NCBI RefSeq assembly: GCF_001555965.1
Contig: NZ_LSHX01000042.1
Coordinates: 1 to 64,000, forward strand
Reading direction: 5' to 3'
Origin: Sphingomonas sp. CCH21-G11
Lineage (GTDB): Bacteria > Pseudomonadota > Alphaproteobacteria > Sphingomonadales > Sphingomonadaceae
DNA length: 64,000 bases
The notes under the pieces were generated by a model. It worked only from the letters and a program-made list of their open reading frames with translations, was not told where the DNA came from and did no database searches. Positions 54,889-63,341 of this stretch are shown in pieces; position 1 is the stretch's first letter; each line of letters begins with the position of its first letter. The translations under genes and the position numbers were made by a program.

Positions 54889-56088
54889 ATGAAGCCCTCC
54901 GCCGCGCTCGGCCGCATCCAGCCCTCCGCCACGCTCGCGATGACCGCGCGCGTGTTCGAGCTGAAGCGCCAGGGCATCGACGTGATCGGGCTGGGCGCGG
55001 GCGAGCCTGATTTCGACACCCCCGATTTCGTCAAGGATGCCGCGATCGAGGCGATCCGCGCGGGCAAGACCAAATATACCAATGTCGACGGCACGCCCGA
55101 ATTGAAGCAGGCGATCGTCGCCAAGTTCGCGCGCGACAACGCGCTGACCTATGGCATCGACCAGGTGACGGCGAATGTCGGCGGCAAGCACACGCTGTTC
55201 AACGCGATGGTCGCGACGATCGATGCGGGCGACGAGGTGGTGATCCCCGCCCCCTATTGGGTCAGCTATCCCGACGTCGTCCAGTTCGCCGGCGGCGTGC
55301 CGGTCTATATCGAAGCCGGTGCCGACCAGGCGTACAAGATCACCCCTGAACAGCTCGACGCCGCGATCACGCCGCGGACCAAGTGGGTGATCCTCAATTC
55401 GCCGTCCAACCCGACGGGTGCGGCCTATTCAGCGGCCGAGCTGAAGGCGCTGGGCGAGGTGATCGAGCGCCACCCGCATGTCTGGGTGTTCGCCGATGAT
55501 ATGTACGAGCACATCCTGTACGACGGCTTCGAGTTCGCGACGATCGCGCAGGTGTGCCCGTCGCTCTACGAGCGCACGCTGACCGTCAACGGCTGTTCCA
55601 AGGCCTATGCGATGACCGGCTGGCGGATCGGGTTCGCGGGCGGGGCGGCGTGGCTGATCAAGGCGATGGCCAAGCTGCAGTCGCAATCGACCAGCAATCC
55701 GTGCTCGATCGCCCAAGCCGCCGCCACCGCCGCGCTGACCGGCGACCAGTCGTTCCTGAAGGACCGCGCCGCCGCGTTCCAGCAGCGGCGCGACCTGGTC
55801 GTCGCTGCGCTCAACGCCATTCCCGGCATGACGTGTCCGACACCCGAAGGCGCCTTTTACGTCTATCCCGAATTCAGCGCGCTGATCGGCAAGACGACGC
55901 CCAAGGGCCAGGTGATCGACAGCGACGAGGCGATGATCGGCTATCTGCTCGACGAGGCGCGGGTGGCGGCGGTGCACGGCGCGGCGTTCGGCCTCTCCCC
56001 CGCGATGCGAATCAGCTATGCGACGTCAGAAGCGCTGCTGCGCGAGGCGATGGCGCGGATTGCGCAGGCGTGTGTAAACTTGCGCTGA
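54889..56088 (+). CDS. PLP-dependent aminotransferase (aspartate aminotransferase, subclass Ib)
   Basis: A 399-residue fold type I aminotransferase. It starts with RIQPSATLAMTARVFELKRQ, has GLGAGEPDFDTPDFVKDAA, NVGGKHTLFNAM, ILNSPSNPTGAAYSAAEL, FADDMYEHILYDG, the PLP lysine Lys238 in NGCSKAYAMTGWRIGFA, and the C-terminal Arg in MRISYATS. This pattern is that of Ib aspartate (and prephenate) aminotransferases. It follows the pab fusion by 40 bases on the same strand and is likely cotranscribed. Confidence 0.95.
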   Translation: MKPSAALGRIQPSATLAMTARVFELKRQGIDVIGLGAGEPDFDTPDFVKDAAIEAIRAGKTKYTNVDGTPELKQAIVAKFARDNALTYGIDQVTANVGGKHTLFNAMVATIDAGDEVVIPAPYWVSYPDVVQFAGGVPVYIEAGADQAYKITPEQLDAAITPRTKWVILNSPSNPTGAAYSAAELKALGEVIERHPHVWVFADDMYEHILYDGFEFATIAQVCPSLYERTLTVNGCSKAYAMTGWRIGFAGGAAWLIKAMAKLQSQSTSNPCSIAQAAATAALTGDQSFLKDRAAAFQQRRDLVVAALNAIPGMTCPTPEGAFYVYPEFSALIGKTTPKGQVIDSDEAMIGYLLDEARVAAVHGAAFGLSPAMRISYATSEALLREAMARIAQACVNLR

Positions 56089-56228
56089 ACGGCACGGCCA
56101 GCCGTCGTTCATCGATGCGCGGCCAGAACGATCTTGCGATCCGGCAGCGGCTCCCCATCTGACGCTCAGCGTCGACGGCGACGCCCCCGCCGAATCGCGG
56201 CGACAGAAATTGTTTCGGACCAGATGTG

Positions 56229-56384
56229 ATGCGGATTTTTCCACGCGGCAGCTTCGCGCGCCCCTTTGTCAGCGGCTTCGTGCTGGGCACGATGGGCCTG
56301 ATCGCGATCCAGTCCGCCGACGCGCGGCGCGACGGCATCGGCAGGATCGTGCCCCAGGCGGCTGTAACCGAAACCACTCGCTGA
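56229..56384 (+). CDS. Small membrane peptide, 51 residues
   Basis: A short frame from ATG 56229 to the stop at 56382. It encodes a basic start (MRIFPRGSFARP), one hydrophobic segment (FVSGFVLGTMGLIAIQ, about 13-28) and a polar tail. A purine-rich stretch (GGACCAGATG) precedes it. It lies 48 bases before msrA on the same strand. No family is recognised, and translation is not proven. Confidence 0.45.
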   Translation: MRIFPRGSFARPFVSGFVLGTMGLIAIQSADARRDGIGRIVPQAAVTETTR

Positions 56385-56432
56385 TCGAACCCGTGCACGA
56401 CTATAACGGTCGTCATGGACAAGGATCACGCG

Positions 56433-57098
56433 ATGAACTGGACTCTCCCCTCCCTCGCCATCATCGGACTGGCCGGCGCCTTCGCGCTGCTGACCCCGGT
56501 CGCGGGGCATGCCGAACGTGCGGTCGCGATTCCGGCCGCCGCGCGCGACGTGCCCGCGAGCGCGGGGCTGCAGACCGCAGTCTTCGCCGGCGGCTGCTTC
56601 TGGGGCATGGAAGCGGTGTTCGAGGAAGTGAAGGGCGTGAAGTCGGTGGTCAGCGGCTATGCCGGCGGCACCCGCGAAACCGCGACCTATGATCAGGTGA
56701 CGACCGAGCGCACCGGCCATGCCGAGGCGATCCGCATCACCTATGACCCGCGCCAGGTCAGCTACGGCACGCTGATGCGCGTCTTCTTCTCGGTGGCGCA
56801 CGACCCCACCCAGCTCAACCGTCAGGGCCCCGACCGCGGCCCGAGCTATCGTTCGGCGATCTTTCCGCAGAACGCCGCCCAGAAGGCGGCAGCTGTGGCC
56901 TATATCGCCCAGCTGGGCCAGACCAAGGCCTATGCCAGCCCGATCGTGACCAAGGTCGAGAACGGCGCGTTTTACGAAGCCGAAGCCTATCACCAGGATT
57001 TCGCACGGCGGAACCCCGGGCACGGCTATATCGTGCGCTGGGACAAGCCCAAGGTGGCGGCGTTCCGCACCGCATTCCCGACGCTGCTGAAGAGCTGA
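56433..57098 (+). CDS. msrA: Exported peptide-methionine (S)-S-oxide reductase
   Basis: A 221-residue MsrA that reduces methionine-S-sulfoxide in damaged proteins. The catalytic Cys55 lies in FAGGCFWGMEAVFEEV; other conserved parts are GYAGGTRETATYDQV, GHAEAIRITYDP, RQGPDRGPSYRSAIF and EAYHQDF. An N-terminal signal peptide (PSLAIIGLAGAFALLTPVAGHA) means it acts in the periplasm, unlike the usual cytosolic form. ATG 56433 has AAGGA seven bases ahead; an ATG at 56415 is the alternative. Confidence 0.95.
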   Translation: MNWTLPSLAIIGLAGAFALLTPVAGHAERAVAIPAAARDVPASAGLQTAVFAGGCFWGMEAVFEEVKGVKSVVSGYAGGTRETATYDQVTTERTGHAEAIRITYDPRQVSYGTLMRVFFSVAHDPTQLNRQGPDRGPSYRSAIFPQNAAQKAAAVAYIAQLGQTKAYASPIVTKVENGAFYEAEAYHQDFARRNPGHGYIVRWDKPKVAAFRTAFPTLLKS

Positions 57099-57122
57099 GC
57101 GTCGGCGGCTGACAGCACCGGT

Positions 57123-57152
57123 GCGCGCGCCCCTTGCGAAGGGGGCGCGCGC
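57123..57152. terminator. GC-rich hairpin after msrA
   Basis: GCGCGCGCCCC and GGGGCGCGCGC form eleven pairs around TTGCGAAG. It follows msrA by 24 bases and precedes the start of the next gene by 20 bases. No T-tract follows (GCTCCTAT), so it may be a weak terminator or attenuate the downstream gene. Confidence 0.45.
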
Positions 57153-57172
57153 GCTCCTATGAGCGCGGTCGC

Positions 57173-58771
57173 ATGGGCATTTCCGATCCCCGACCGCTGC
57201 ACTGGTGGCAGACGCGCTGGTTCGTCGTGCTCGCCGCGATCGTCGCCGCCATTCCGCTGGTCTGGCCGGACATTCCGCCGCTGGTCGACCTGCCCGGCCA
57301 TATGGGCCGCTATCGCGTTCAGCAGGCATGGGACGCCGCGCCGCACCTGCACGAATGGTATCGGTTTGAATGGGCGCTGATCGGCAATCTCGGCCTCGAC
57401 CTGCTGATGGTCGTGCTCGAGCCGCTGATCGGGCTGGAACCCGCGGTCAAGCTGGTGGTGCTGACCATCCCGCCGCTGACCGTGCTTGGTCTGCTGTGGA
57501 TCGCGCGCGAGGTGCATGGCCGCATCCCGGCGACCGCGCTGTTCGCGCTCCCGCTCGCCTACAGCTTCCCCTTCCATTTCGGCTTCGTCAATTTCGCGCT
57601 GTCGATGGCGCTGGCGCTCAACGCCTTCGCGCTGTGGCTGCGCCTGGCGCGGCTGGAGCAGACCAGGCTGCGCGCGGTGGTGTTTGTGCCGATCGGGCTG
57701 GTGATCTGGGTCACGCATACCTTCGGCTGGGGGACGTTGGGGCTGCTCGCCTTTTCGGCCGAGCTGATCCGCCAGCACGACAAACGCGGCGGCTGGATCG
57801 CGCCGTGGTTTCACGCGGGGGTGCACTGTATCGCGCTGCTCCCCCCCGCCATCCTGATGCTGGCGTGGCGCGCGTCGGGCGATGCCACCGGCCAGACGGG
57901 CGACTGGTTCGACTGGCGGCTGAAGATGCAGTGGGTGACGATGGTGCTGCGCGACCGCTGGCAGCTGTTCGACCTCGCTTCGGTCGGCATCCTCTATCTC
58001 ATCCTGTTCAAGGGCTTTCGCGATCCCAACATCCAGTATTCGCGCCATTTGAGCGCGTCGGTGGTCTTCCTGCTCGCGATCTTCATCCTGCTGCCGCGCG
58101 TGGTGTTCGGATCGGCCTATGCCGACATGCGGCTGGCGCCCTATCTGTTCGCGATCGCGCTGATCGCGCTCAGGCCAAAGCCGGGGCTGACGATCCGCGG
58201 CGCGACGCTGCTGGCGGCGGCGGGGCTGGCGTTTTTCGGCGCGCGTATCGCGGGCACGACGTACAGCTTCTGGCTTTACGACCGCGATTATGACCGCGAG
58301 CTCGCCGCGCTCGACCGGTTGCCGATGCAATCGCGACTGGTGACCTTTGTCGGCGAGACGTGCTTCAACGAATGGCGGATGACCCGGCTGGAGCATTTGC
58401 CGGGCATCGCGCTGGCGCGGCGGCTGGCCTATGCCAACGACCAATGGTCGATGGCGGGCGGCCAGTTGCTGACCACCCGCTACAAGATCGCGGGGCGGTT
58501 CGCGCACGATCCGTCGGAGCTGGTGACGGATGTCCAGTGTCCGCGCCAATATTGGCGGCCGGTCGCGCGCGCGCTGACCCGCTTTCCGCGCGAGGCGTTC
58601 GACCATGTGTGGATGATCCAGCCTCCCCCGTATGACGAGCGGCTGCACCAGGGATTGCAGCCGCTATGGCGCAACGGGCGCAGCGGCCTCTATCGCGTCG
58701 ACCCGCGCATTCCACCGGCCGAGCTGCGACCGGAGGACACGCCGCGCCACTGGCTCATGCGGACCTCCTGA
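57173..58771 (+). CDS. Polytopic membrane protein of unknown function
   Basis: A 532-residue protein with about ten to twelve membrane helices in the first ~380 residues and a soluble C-terminal domain (about 400-532). The helical part has the layout of GT-C glycosyltransferase-like proteins, with an early acidic loop (PPLVDLPGHMGRYRV), but no confirmed catalytic motif. The C-terminal part carries SRLVTFVGETCFNEW. The ATG at 57173 is used; no good ribosome-binding site is seen. Its 3' end overlaps the convergent DUF482 gene by 17 bases. A role in envelope polysaccharide or lipid modification is a guess. Confidence 0.8.
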   Translation: MGISDPRPLHWWQTRWFVVLAAIVAAIPLVWPDIPPLVDLPGHMGRYRVQQAWDAAPHLHEWYRFEWALIGNLGLDLLMVVLEPLIGLEPAVKLVVLTIPPLTVLGLLWIAREVHGRIPATALFALPLAYSFPFHFGFVNFALSMALALNAFALWLRLARLEQTRLRAVVFVPIGLVIWVTHTFGWGTLGLLAFSAELIRQHDKRGGWIAPWFHAGVHCIALLPPAILMLAWRASGDATGQTGDWFDWRLKMQWVTMVLRDRWQLFDLASVGILYLILFKGFRDPNIQYSRHLSASVVFLLAIFILLPRVVFGSAYADMRLAPYLFAIALIALRPKPGLTIRGATLLAAAGLAFFGARIAGTTYSFWLYDRDYDRELAALDRLPMQSRLVTFVGETCFNEWRMTRLEHLPGIALARRLAYANDQWSMAGGQLLTTRYKIAGRFAHDPSELVTDVQCPRQYWRPVARALTRFPREAFDHVWMIQPPPYDERLHQGLQPLWRNGRSGLYRVDPRIPPAELRPEDTPRHWLMRTS

Positions 58772-59903
58772 ACGGCGTCAGCTCGCCCAGATATTCTTGC
58801 TCGACCGCGACCGCGGCACGCTCGCGCACCAGGAAATCGTCGACGGCGCGACGAAAACTGGGGTCGGGCAGATAATGGGCGGACCACGTCGTCACCGGCA
58901 CATAGCCGCGCGCCAGCTTGTGCTCGCCCTGTGCGCCCGCCTCCACCGTCGCCAGACCGCGCGCGATGGCGGCGTCGATCGCCTGATAATAGCACAGCTC
59001 GAAATGGAGGAAGGGCACGTCCTCCACGCAGCCCCAGTAGCGGCCATAGAGCGTGTCGGCGCCGATCAGGTTGAGCGCGCCCGCGATCGGCCGGTCGCCG
59101 CGCATCGCGAACATCAACAGCACGCGGTCGCCCATGCGTTCGCCGAGCAGCGAGAAGAAGCTGCGGGTCAGATAGGGCTGCCCCCATTTGCGCGCGCCGG
59201 TATCCTGGTAGAAGTCCCAGAACGCATCCCAATGCGCTTCGGTGATCTCGCCGCCGGTCAGGTGCTCGACGCGCAGCCCGTCGAGCGCGGCGGCGCGTTC
59301 CTTGCGGATCGCCTTGCGCTTGCGGCTGGCGAGATCGCCGAGAAAGGCGTCGAAGTCGCCATAGCCGTGATTGTGCCAATGGAACTGCACGCCCGCGCGG
59401 GTCAGCCAGCCGGCGCGCTCGAACACCGGCAGCTGGCCGGGCGCGACGAAGGTCGCGTGCGCCGAGGACAGGCCGTTCTGAACCGCGACCGATTCGATCG
59501 CGGCGATCAGCTCGCCCGCGCGGCGATCGCCCGCATCGGGCCGGACGAGCAGCCGCGGCCCCGGCACCGGGGTGAAGGGCACGGCGAGCTGGAGCTTGGG
59601 ATAATAACGGCCGCCGGCGCGGTGCCACGCGTCGGCCCAGCCATGGTCGAAGACATATTCGCCCTGGCTGTGCCCCTTGAGATAGGCGGGTGCGATCGCG
59701 GCGGGTGCCCCGTCGGCACCGTCGATGATGATCGGCGCGGGTTGCCAGCCGGTGCCCGGACCGACCGACCCCGATTCCTCCAGGATCGTCAGAAAAGCAT
59801 GGGCGAGGAACGGGTTGTCCGCGCCCGCGCACGCATCCCACTGCGCGGCCGGGATCGCACTGACGCCTTCGGCAATACGGGCGATGAGCGGCGGAGACGT
59901 CAC
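58755..59903 (-). CDS. DUF482/GNAT-fold protein
   Basis: A 382-residue cytosolic protein of the DUF482 (peptidogalycan biosynthesis/recognition-like) family. It starts with a recognisable NPFLAHAFLTILEESGSVG, has VFDHGWADAWHRAGG, RKRKAIRKERAAA and the C-terminal GNAT-like block AGALNLIGADTLYGRYWGC with FELCYYQAIDAAI and EHKLARGYVP. The fold is a double GNAT, as in FemABX aminoacyl transferases. The substrate is unknown. It is convergent with the membrane protein, overlapping by 17 bases. Confidence 0.88.
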   Translation of the reverse strand: MTSPPLIARIAEGVSAIPAAQWDACAGADNPFLAHAFLTILEESGSVGPGTGWQPAPIIIDGADGAPAAIAPAYLKGHSQGEYVFDHGWADAWHRAGGRYYPKLQLAVPFTPVPGPRLLVRPDAGDRRAGELIAAIESVAVQNGLSSAHATFVAPGQLPVFERAGWLTRAGVQFHWHNHGYGDFDAFLGDLASRKRKAIRKERAAALDGLRVEHLTGGEITEAHWDAFWDFYQDTGARKWGQPYLTRSFFSLLGERMGDRVLLMFAMRGDRPIAGALNLIGADTLYGRYWGCVEDVPFLHFELCYYQAIDAAIARGLATVEAGAQGEHKLARGYVPVTTWSAHYLPDPSFRRAVDDFLVRERAAVAVEQEYLGELTPFRRSA

Positions 59904-59967
59904 GGCGCCAGATGTAGAGGCTGTCGGCGGCGGTGCAATGCCGCCCCCGGGGCAGGGCGCGCCGGGT

Positions 59968-61248
59968 TCACGCCGGCGGGGCGGCGCCGGGCCAGCTTTT
60001 CACGTGCACGTCGCGCTGCGGGAACGGGATTTCGACGCCATGTTCCTTGAACAGCCACCACACCCGGTTGAGCACGTCGGAGCGCACATTGCCGACGCCG
60101 CCTTCGGGATCGCTGATCCACGCCAGGATTTCATGGTCGACCGAGCTGTCGCCGAACTGGGTCAGCCAGACATTGGGCGGCGGCGATTTGAGCACGCGGG
60201 GGCTTTCCTCGGCAGCGCGCAGCATCAGTTGCTGCGCGAGCCGCAGGTCGCAGCCATAGGCGACGCCGAGCGGGATGCGCACGCGCACGTTGCGATCCGA
60301 ATAGGACCAGTTTTCGACCCGCTCGGTCATCAGGATCTCGTTCGGGATCAGATGCTCCTTGCCGTCGCGGGTGATGACCGACACCGCGCGCACCCCGATC
60401 TTCTTGACCCAGCCGGCATCGTCGCCGACGACGATGACGTCGCCCGGCTTGATCGACCGGTCCATCAGCAGGATGATCCCGGCGATCAGGTTGCCCACCG
60501 TCTTTTGCAGGCCGAAGCCGACCGCCAGCCCGAGCGCGCCCGAAAACACCGCGAAGGTGGTGAGGTCGATGCCGAGCAGGTCGACGCCCACGAAGAAGGC
60601 GACGACGATGATCGCGATGCCCGCGAGCTTCTGGAACAGCACGCGCTGGGCGGGATCGAAGCCGGCCGACTGGCCGATGGCATGATTGATCACCCGGCTG
60701 GCGAGCCGGGCGGCGGCGAACAGCACGATTCCGGCGATCAGCACGGTGGTGACCGACCAAAGACTGACGCGCCGCGCGCCGACATCGATGCCGACGCGGT
60801 CGAGCGTGGTCGCGACCGGCGTCAGGCCGCCGACCGCCGAACTGAACAGCGCGACGAAGACGAAGCCGGCGACGCCCCAGGCCGCAAAGGGCGGGAGGCG
60901 TACGCCGCGCAGCAGCGCAAGCGCCGCCAGTGCCGCCGCCGCGCTCCAGGCAAAGCCGATCGGCAGCGACGCCAGCGGTCGCCAGGGCCACGCCGCGAAG
61001 ATCAGCGCGAGCAACAGCGCGGCACCGGCATGGCGGACGATGGCGCCGATGCGCGGCGCAAACGCCCCGTGCAGCCCGGCGCGCTCCTCCGCCAGCCGGG
61101 TGAGCCGGGGGGCGACCGCGCGGCCGATCAGAACGCCGGCCGCCAGCGCCGCCAGCGTGAGGCCGCTCGCGGCGGCGAGCTCGACCAGTTCGGGCGTGGT
61201 CGGCACCGCGACGTCGAGGCCGCCGAACCAGGCCGTCACCCGCTTCAT
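59968..61248 (-). CDS. Mechanosensitive channel (MscS family)
   Basis: A 426-residue MscS-type channel with several extra N-terminal helices (about six in all). The pore helix and following beta domain read TTFAVFSGALGLAVGFGLQK, TVGNLIAGIILLMDRSIKPG, DVIVVGDDAGWVKKIGVRA and HLIPNEILMTERVENWSYSD. It releases osmolytes when the membrane is stretched by hypo-osmotic shock. It overlaps the metC end by 4 bases (ATGA-like), so it is the third gene of an operon with sseA and metC. Confidence 0.94.
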   Translation of the reverse strand: MKRVTAWFGGLDVAVPTTPELVELAAASGLTLAALAAGVLIGRAVAPRLTRLAEERAGLHGAFAPRIGAIVRHAGAALLLALIFAAWPWRPLASLPIGFAWSAAAALAALALLRGVRLPPFAAWGVAGFVFVALFSSAVGGLTPVATTLDRVGIDVGARRVSLWSVTTVLIAGIVLFAAARLASRVINHAIGQSAGFDPAQRVLFQKLAGIAIIVVAFFVGVDLLGIDLTTFAVFSGALGLAVGFGLQKTVGNLIAGIILLMDRSIKPGDVIVVGDDAGWVKKIGVRAVSVITRDGKEHLIPNEILMTERVENWSYSDRNVRVRIPLGVAYGCDLRLAQQLMLRAAEESPRVLKSPPPNVWLTQFGDSSVDHEILAWISDPEGGVGNVRSDVLNRVWWLFKEHGVEIPFPQRDVHVKSWPGAAPPA

Positions 61249-62441
61249 GTCGCCGCGCGGAACCGGTCGAGCCCGGCGGCGAGGTCGGCGATCAGGTCGG
61301 CGGGATCCTCCAGCCCGATCTGGAGCCGGACGACCGGCCCCTCGGCCTGCCAGCGGGTGGCGGTGCGATAGCGCGCCGGATCGACCGGCAGCGCGAGGCT
61401 TTCGAACCCGCCCCAGCTATAGCCGATGCCGAACAGGTCGAGCCCGTCGATCAACGCCGCCCGCGCCGCATCGTCGCCGCCGGCGAGCACGAAGGCGAAC
61501 AGCCCGCTCGACCCGCGAAAGTCGCGCGCGAACAGGTCGTGCCCCGGACAGCCGGGCAGCGCGGGGTGGAGCACCCGCGCCACCTCGGACCGCGATTCGA
61601 GCCAGCGGGCAATGGCGAGTGCGCTGGCGCCGTGCTGGCGCATCCGCACGCCCAGCGTGCGCAGGCCGCGGCTGGCAAGCCAGGCGTCGTCGGGGCTGAC
61701 GCACTGGCCAAGCTGGTGGCTGGTCTCGCGCAGCGCCGCGAAGCGGCCGGGCGCAGCGGTGACCGATCCCAGCATGACGTCGGAATGGCCGACGACATAT
61801 TTGGTGCAGGCGAGGATGGCATAGTCGACCCCCATCGCGATCACGGGGAGCAGCAGCGGGGTTGCCCAGGTATTGTCGATCAGCGTCGTCACCCCGCGCG
61901 CCTTTGCCGCCGCGACGATGGCGGGCACGTCCTGCACCTCGAAGGTCAGGCTGCCCGGGCTTTCCATGAAGATCGCGCGCGTCGCCGGGCCGATCAGGTC
62001 GGCGATCCCCGCGCCGATCAGCGGGTCGTAGAAGCGCGTGGCGATGCCCATGCGCCGGAGCAGCCCCGTCGCCAGGCTTCGCGTCGGATCATAGGCGCTG
62101 TCGGTCAGCAGCAGCTCGTCGCCGGGCGACAGCACCGCAAGCAACGCGGCGGCGATCGCCGCGACGCCGGAGGGGTAGAGGAAGGTCGCCTCCGCCCCCG
62201 GCTCGAGCGCGGTCAGCGCGTCGGCGAGCGCCCACTGGGTCGGTGTGCCGCGTCGGCCGTAGAACAGCGTGTGGTGGGTGTCGCTGCGCGCGGTGGCGCG
62301 CAGGTCGGCGACCGAATCGTACAGGATCGTCGACGCGCGCCAGACCGGCGGGTTGACGATGCCCGTCGTCCATTCCGGGCGGCGGCCGGCCGTGACCAGG
62401 CGCGTATCGTCGCCCCGGTCGCGGTCGCCGCCCCCCGCCAT
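61245..62441 (-). CDS. metC: Cystathionine beta-lyase
   Basis: A 398-residue PLP enzyme of the Cys/Met metabolism family. Lys214 in LACTKYVVGHSDVMLG is the PLP-binding residue; other signatures are LFYGRRGTPTQWALADALT, EATFLYPSGVAAIAAALL, FMESPGSLTFEVQDV and TLIDNTWATPLLL. The sequence follows MetC (cystathionine to homocysteine, pyruvate and ammonia) rather than MetB or MetY. The ATG comes immediately before the sseA stop. The sulfurtransferase and lyase genes may form a sulfur-amino-acid unit. Confidence 0.93.
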   Translation of the reverse strand: MAGGGDRDRGDDTRLVTAGRRPEWTTGIVNPPVWRASTILYDSVADLRATARSDTHHTLFYGRRGTPTQWALADALTALEPGAEATFLYPSGVAAIAAALLAVLSPGDELLLTDSAYDPTRSLATGLLRRMGIATRFYDPLIGAGIADLIGPATRAIFMESPGSLTFEVQDVPAIVAAAKARGVTTLIDNTWATPLLLPVIAMGVDYAILACTKYVVGHSDVMLGSVTAAPGRFAALRETSHQLGQCVSPDDAWLASRGLRTLGVRMRQHGASALAIARWLESRSEVARVLHPALPGCPGHDLFARDFRGSSGLFAFVLAGGDDAARAALIDGLDLFGIGYSWGGFESLALPVDPARYRTATRWQAEGPVVRLQIGLEDPADLIADLAAGLDRFRAAT

Positions 62442-63281
62442 TCAGGCCGCGCCCATCGCCTTCGGCGTCGAGCGGTCCGCGCCCCATTCCGACCACGCGC
62501 CGTCATAGAGCGCCGCCGAATTGCCGAGCAGGTGGAGACCGAACAGCAGCACTGCCGCCGTGATCCCCGAACCGCAGGTGGTGACCACCGGCTTCGTCAC
62601 GTCGATACCCGCGTCCGCAAATGCGGCTTTCAGCGCGTCGCCCTGCTTGTAGGTGCCGTCGTCGTTGAACAGCTCGCCATAGGGCAGGTTCTTCGACCCC
62701 GGAATATGGCCGGCATGCGTCGCGGGGCGCGGATCGGGCTCTTCCCCGGTGAAGCGCGCGGCCGAACGCGCGTCGACCACCTGTTCGGCACCGCTGTCGA
62801 CATTGGCCTTCATCTGGTCGAGCGTGCGCACGCTCTTGTCGTCGGCCCACACCGTGAAGTGGCGATGGCGCAGCGTTTCCTTGCCCGACTTCACCTCGCG
62901 CCCCTCGGCCTGCCACTTGGCAAGGCCGCCGTCGAGGATCGCGACGTCGTGCGCGCCGAAATGGCGCAGCATCCACCAGGCGCGCGCCGCGGTCTTGAGC
63001 GGCGAATTGTCGTAAAGGACGATGCGGCTGCCATCGCCCAGCCCCAGCGACTGCATGCGGCTGGCGAATTTTTCGGGCGGGGGCAGCATCGACGGCAGGC
63101 TGGTATTGGCGTCGGCGATGTCGGCCAGGTCCATGAACACCGCGCCCGGAATATGCGCGGCCTCATATTCCGCGGCGGCGTTGCGGCCGTGCTCCGCCAG
63201 GAAATAGGTCGCATCGACGACACGCAGGTCGTTCGCGCCAAGCTCACCCGCCAGCCATTCGGTCGTCACCAGCGATTGCAT
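62442..63281 (-). CDS. sseA: 3-mercaptopyruvate sulfurtransferase
   Basis: A 279-residue tandem rhodanese protein. The active Cys236 lies in the loop TTCGSGITAAV, the CGSGVT type that prefers 3-mercaptopyruvate over thiosulfate. It begins SLVTTEWLAGELGANDLRVVDATYFL and has the first-domain part HIPGAVFMDLADIAD and the second-domain part VVDARSAARFTGEEPDPRPA. It produces sulfane sulfur from cysteine catabolism. It is the first gene of the sseA-metC-mscS run; 60 bases separate it from the gene upstream. Confidence 0.96.
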   Translation of the reverse strand: MQSLVTTEWLAGELGANDLRVVDATYFLAEHGRNAAAEYEAAHIPGAVFMDLADIADANTSLPSMLPPPEKFASRMQSLGLGDGSRIVLYDNSPLKTAARAWWMLRHFGAHDVAILDGGLAKWQAEGREVKSGKETLRHRHFTVWADDKSVRTLDQMKANVDSGAEQVVDARSAARFTGEEPDPRPATHAGHIPGSKNLPYGELFNDDGTYKQGDALKAAFADAGIDVTKPVVTTCGSGITAAVLLFGLHLLGNSAALYDGAWSEWGADRSTPKAMGAA

Positions 63282-63341
63282 GTCGATCGTCTCCTGAATT
63301 GTGCCCTGTGCCGCTGGCGCGCGGCCCCTGTCGCTTCCGCT

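Noticed and set aside
52653-55139. 828-residue minus-strand frame opposite the pab fusion and aminotransferase
   Set aside because: Two real genes with full active sites lie on the plus strand. The frame spans both and their gap, which shows that it is a composition artefact.
57026-58648. 540-residue minus-strand frame opposite the polytopic membrane protein
   Set aside because: The product is rich in Gln/Arg/His without hydrophobic core or domain, while the plus strand shows clear membrane helices.
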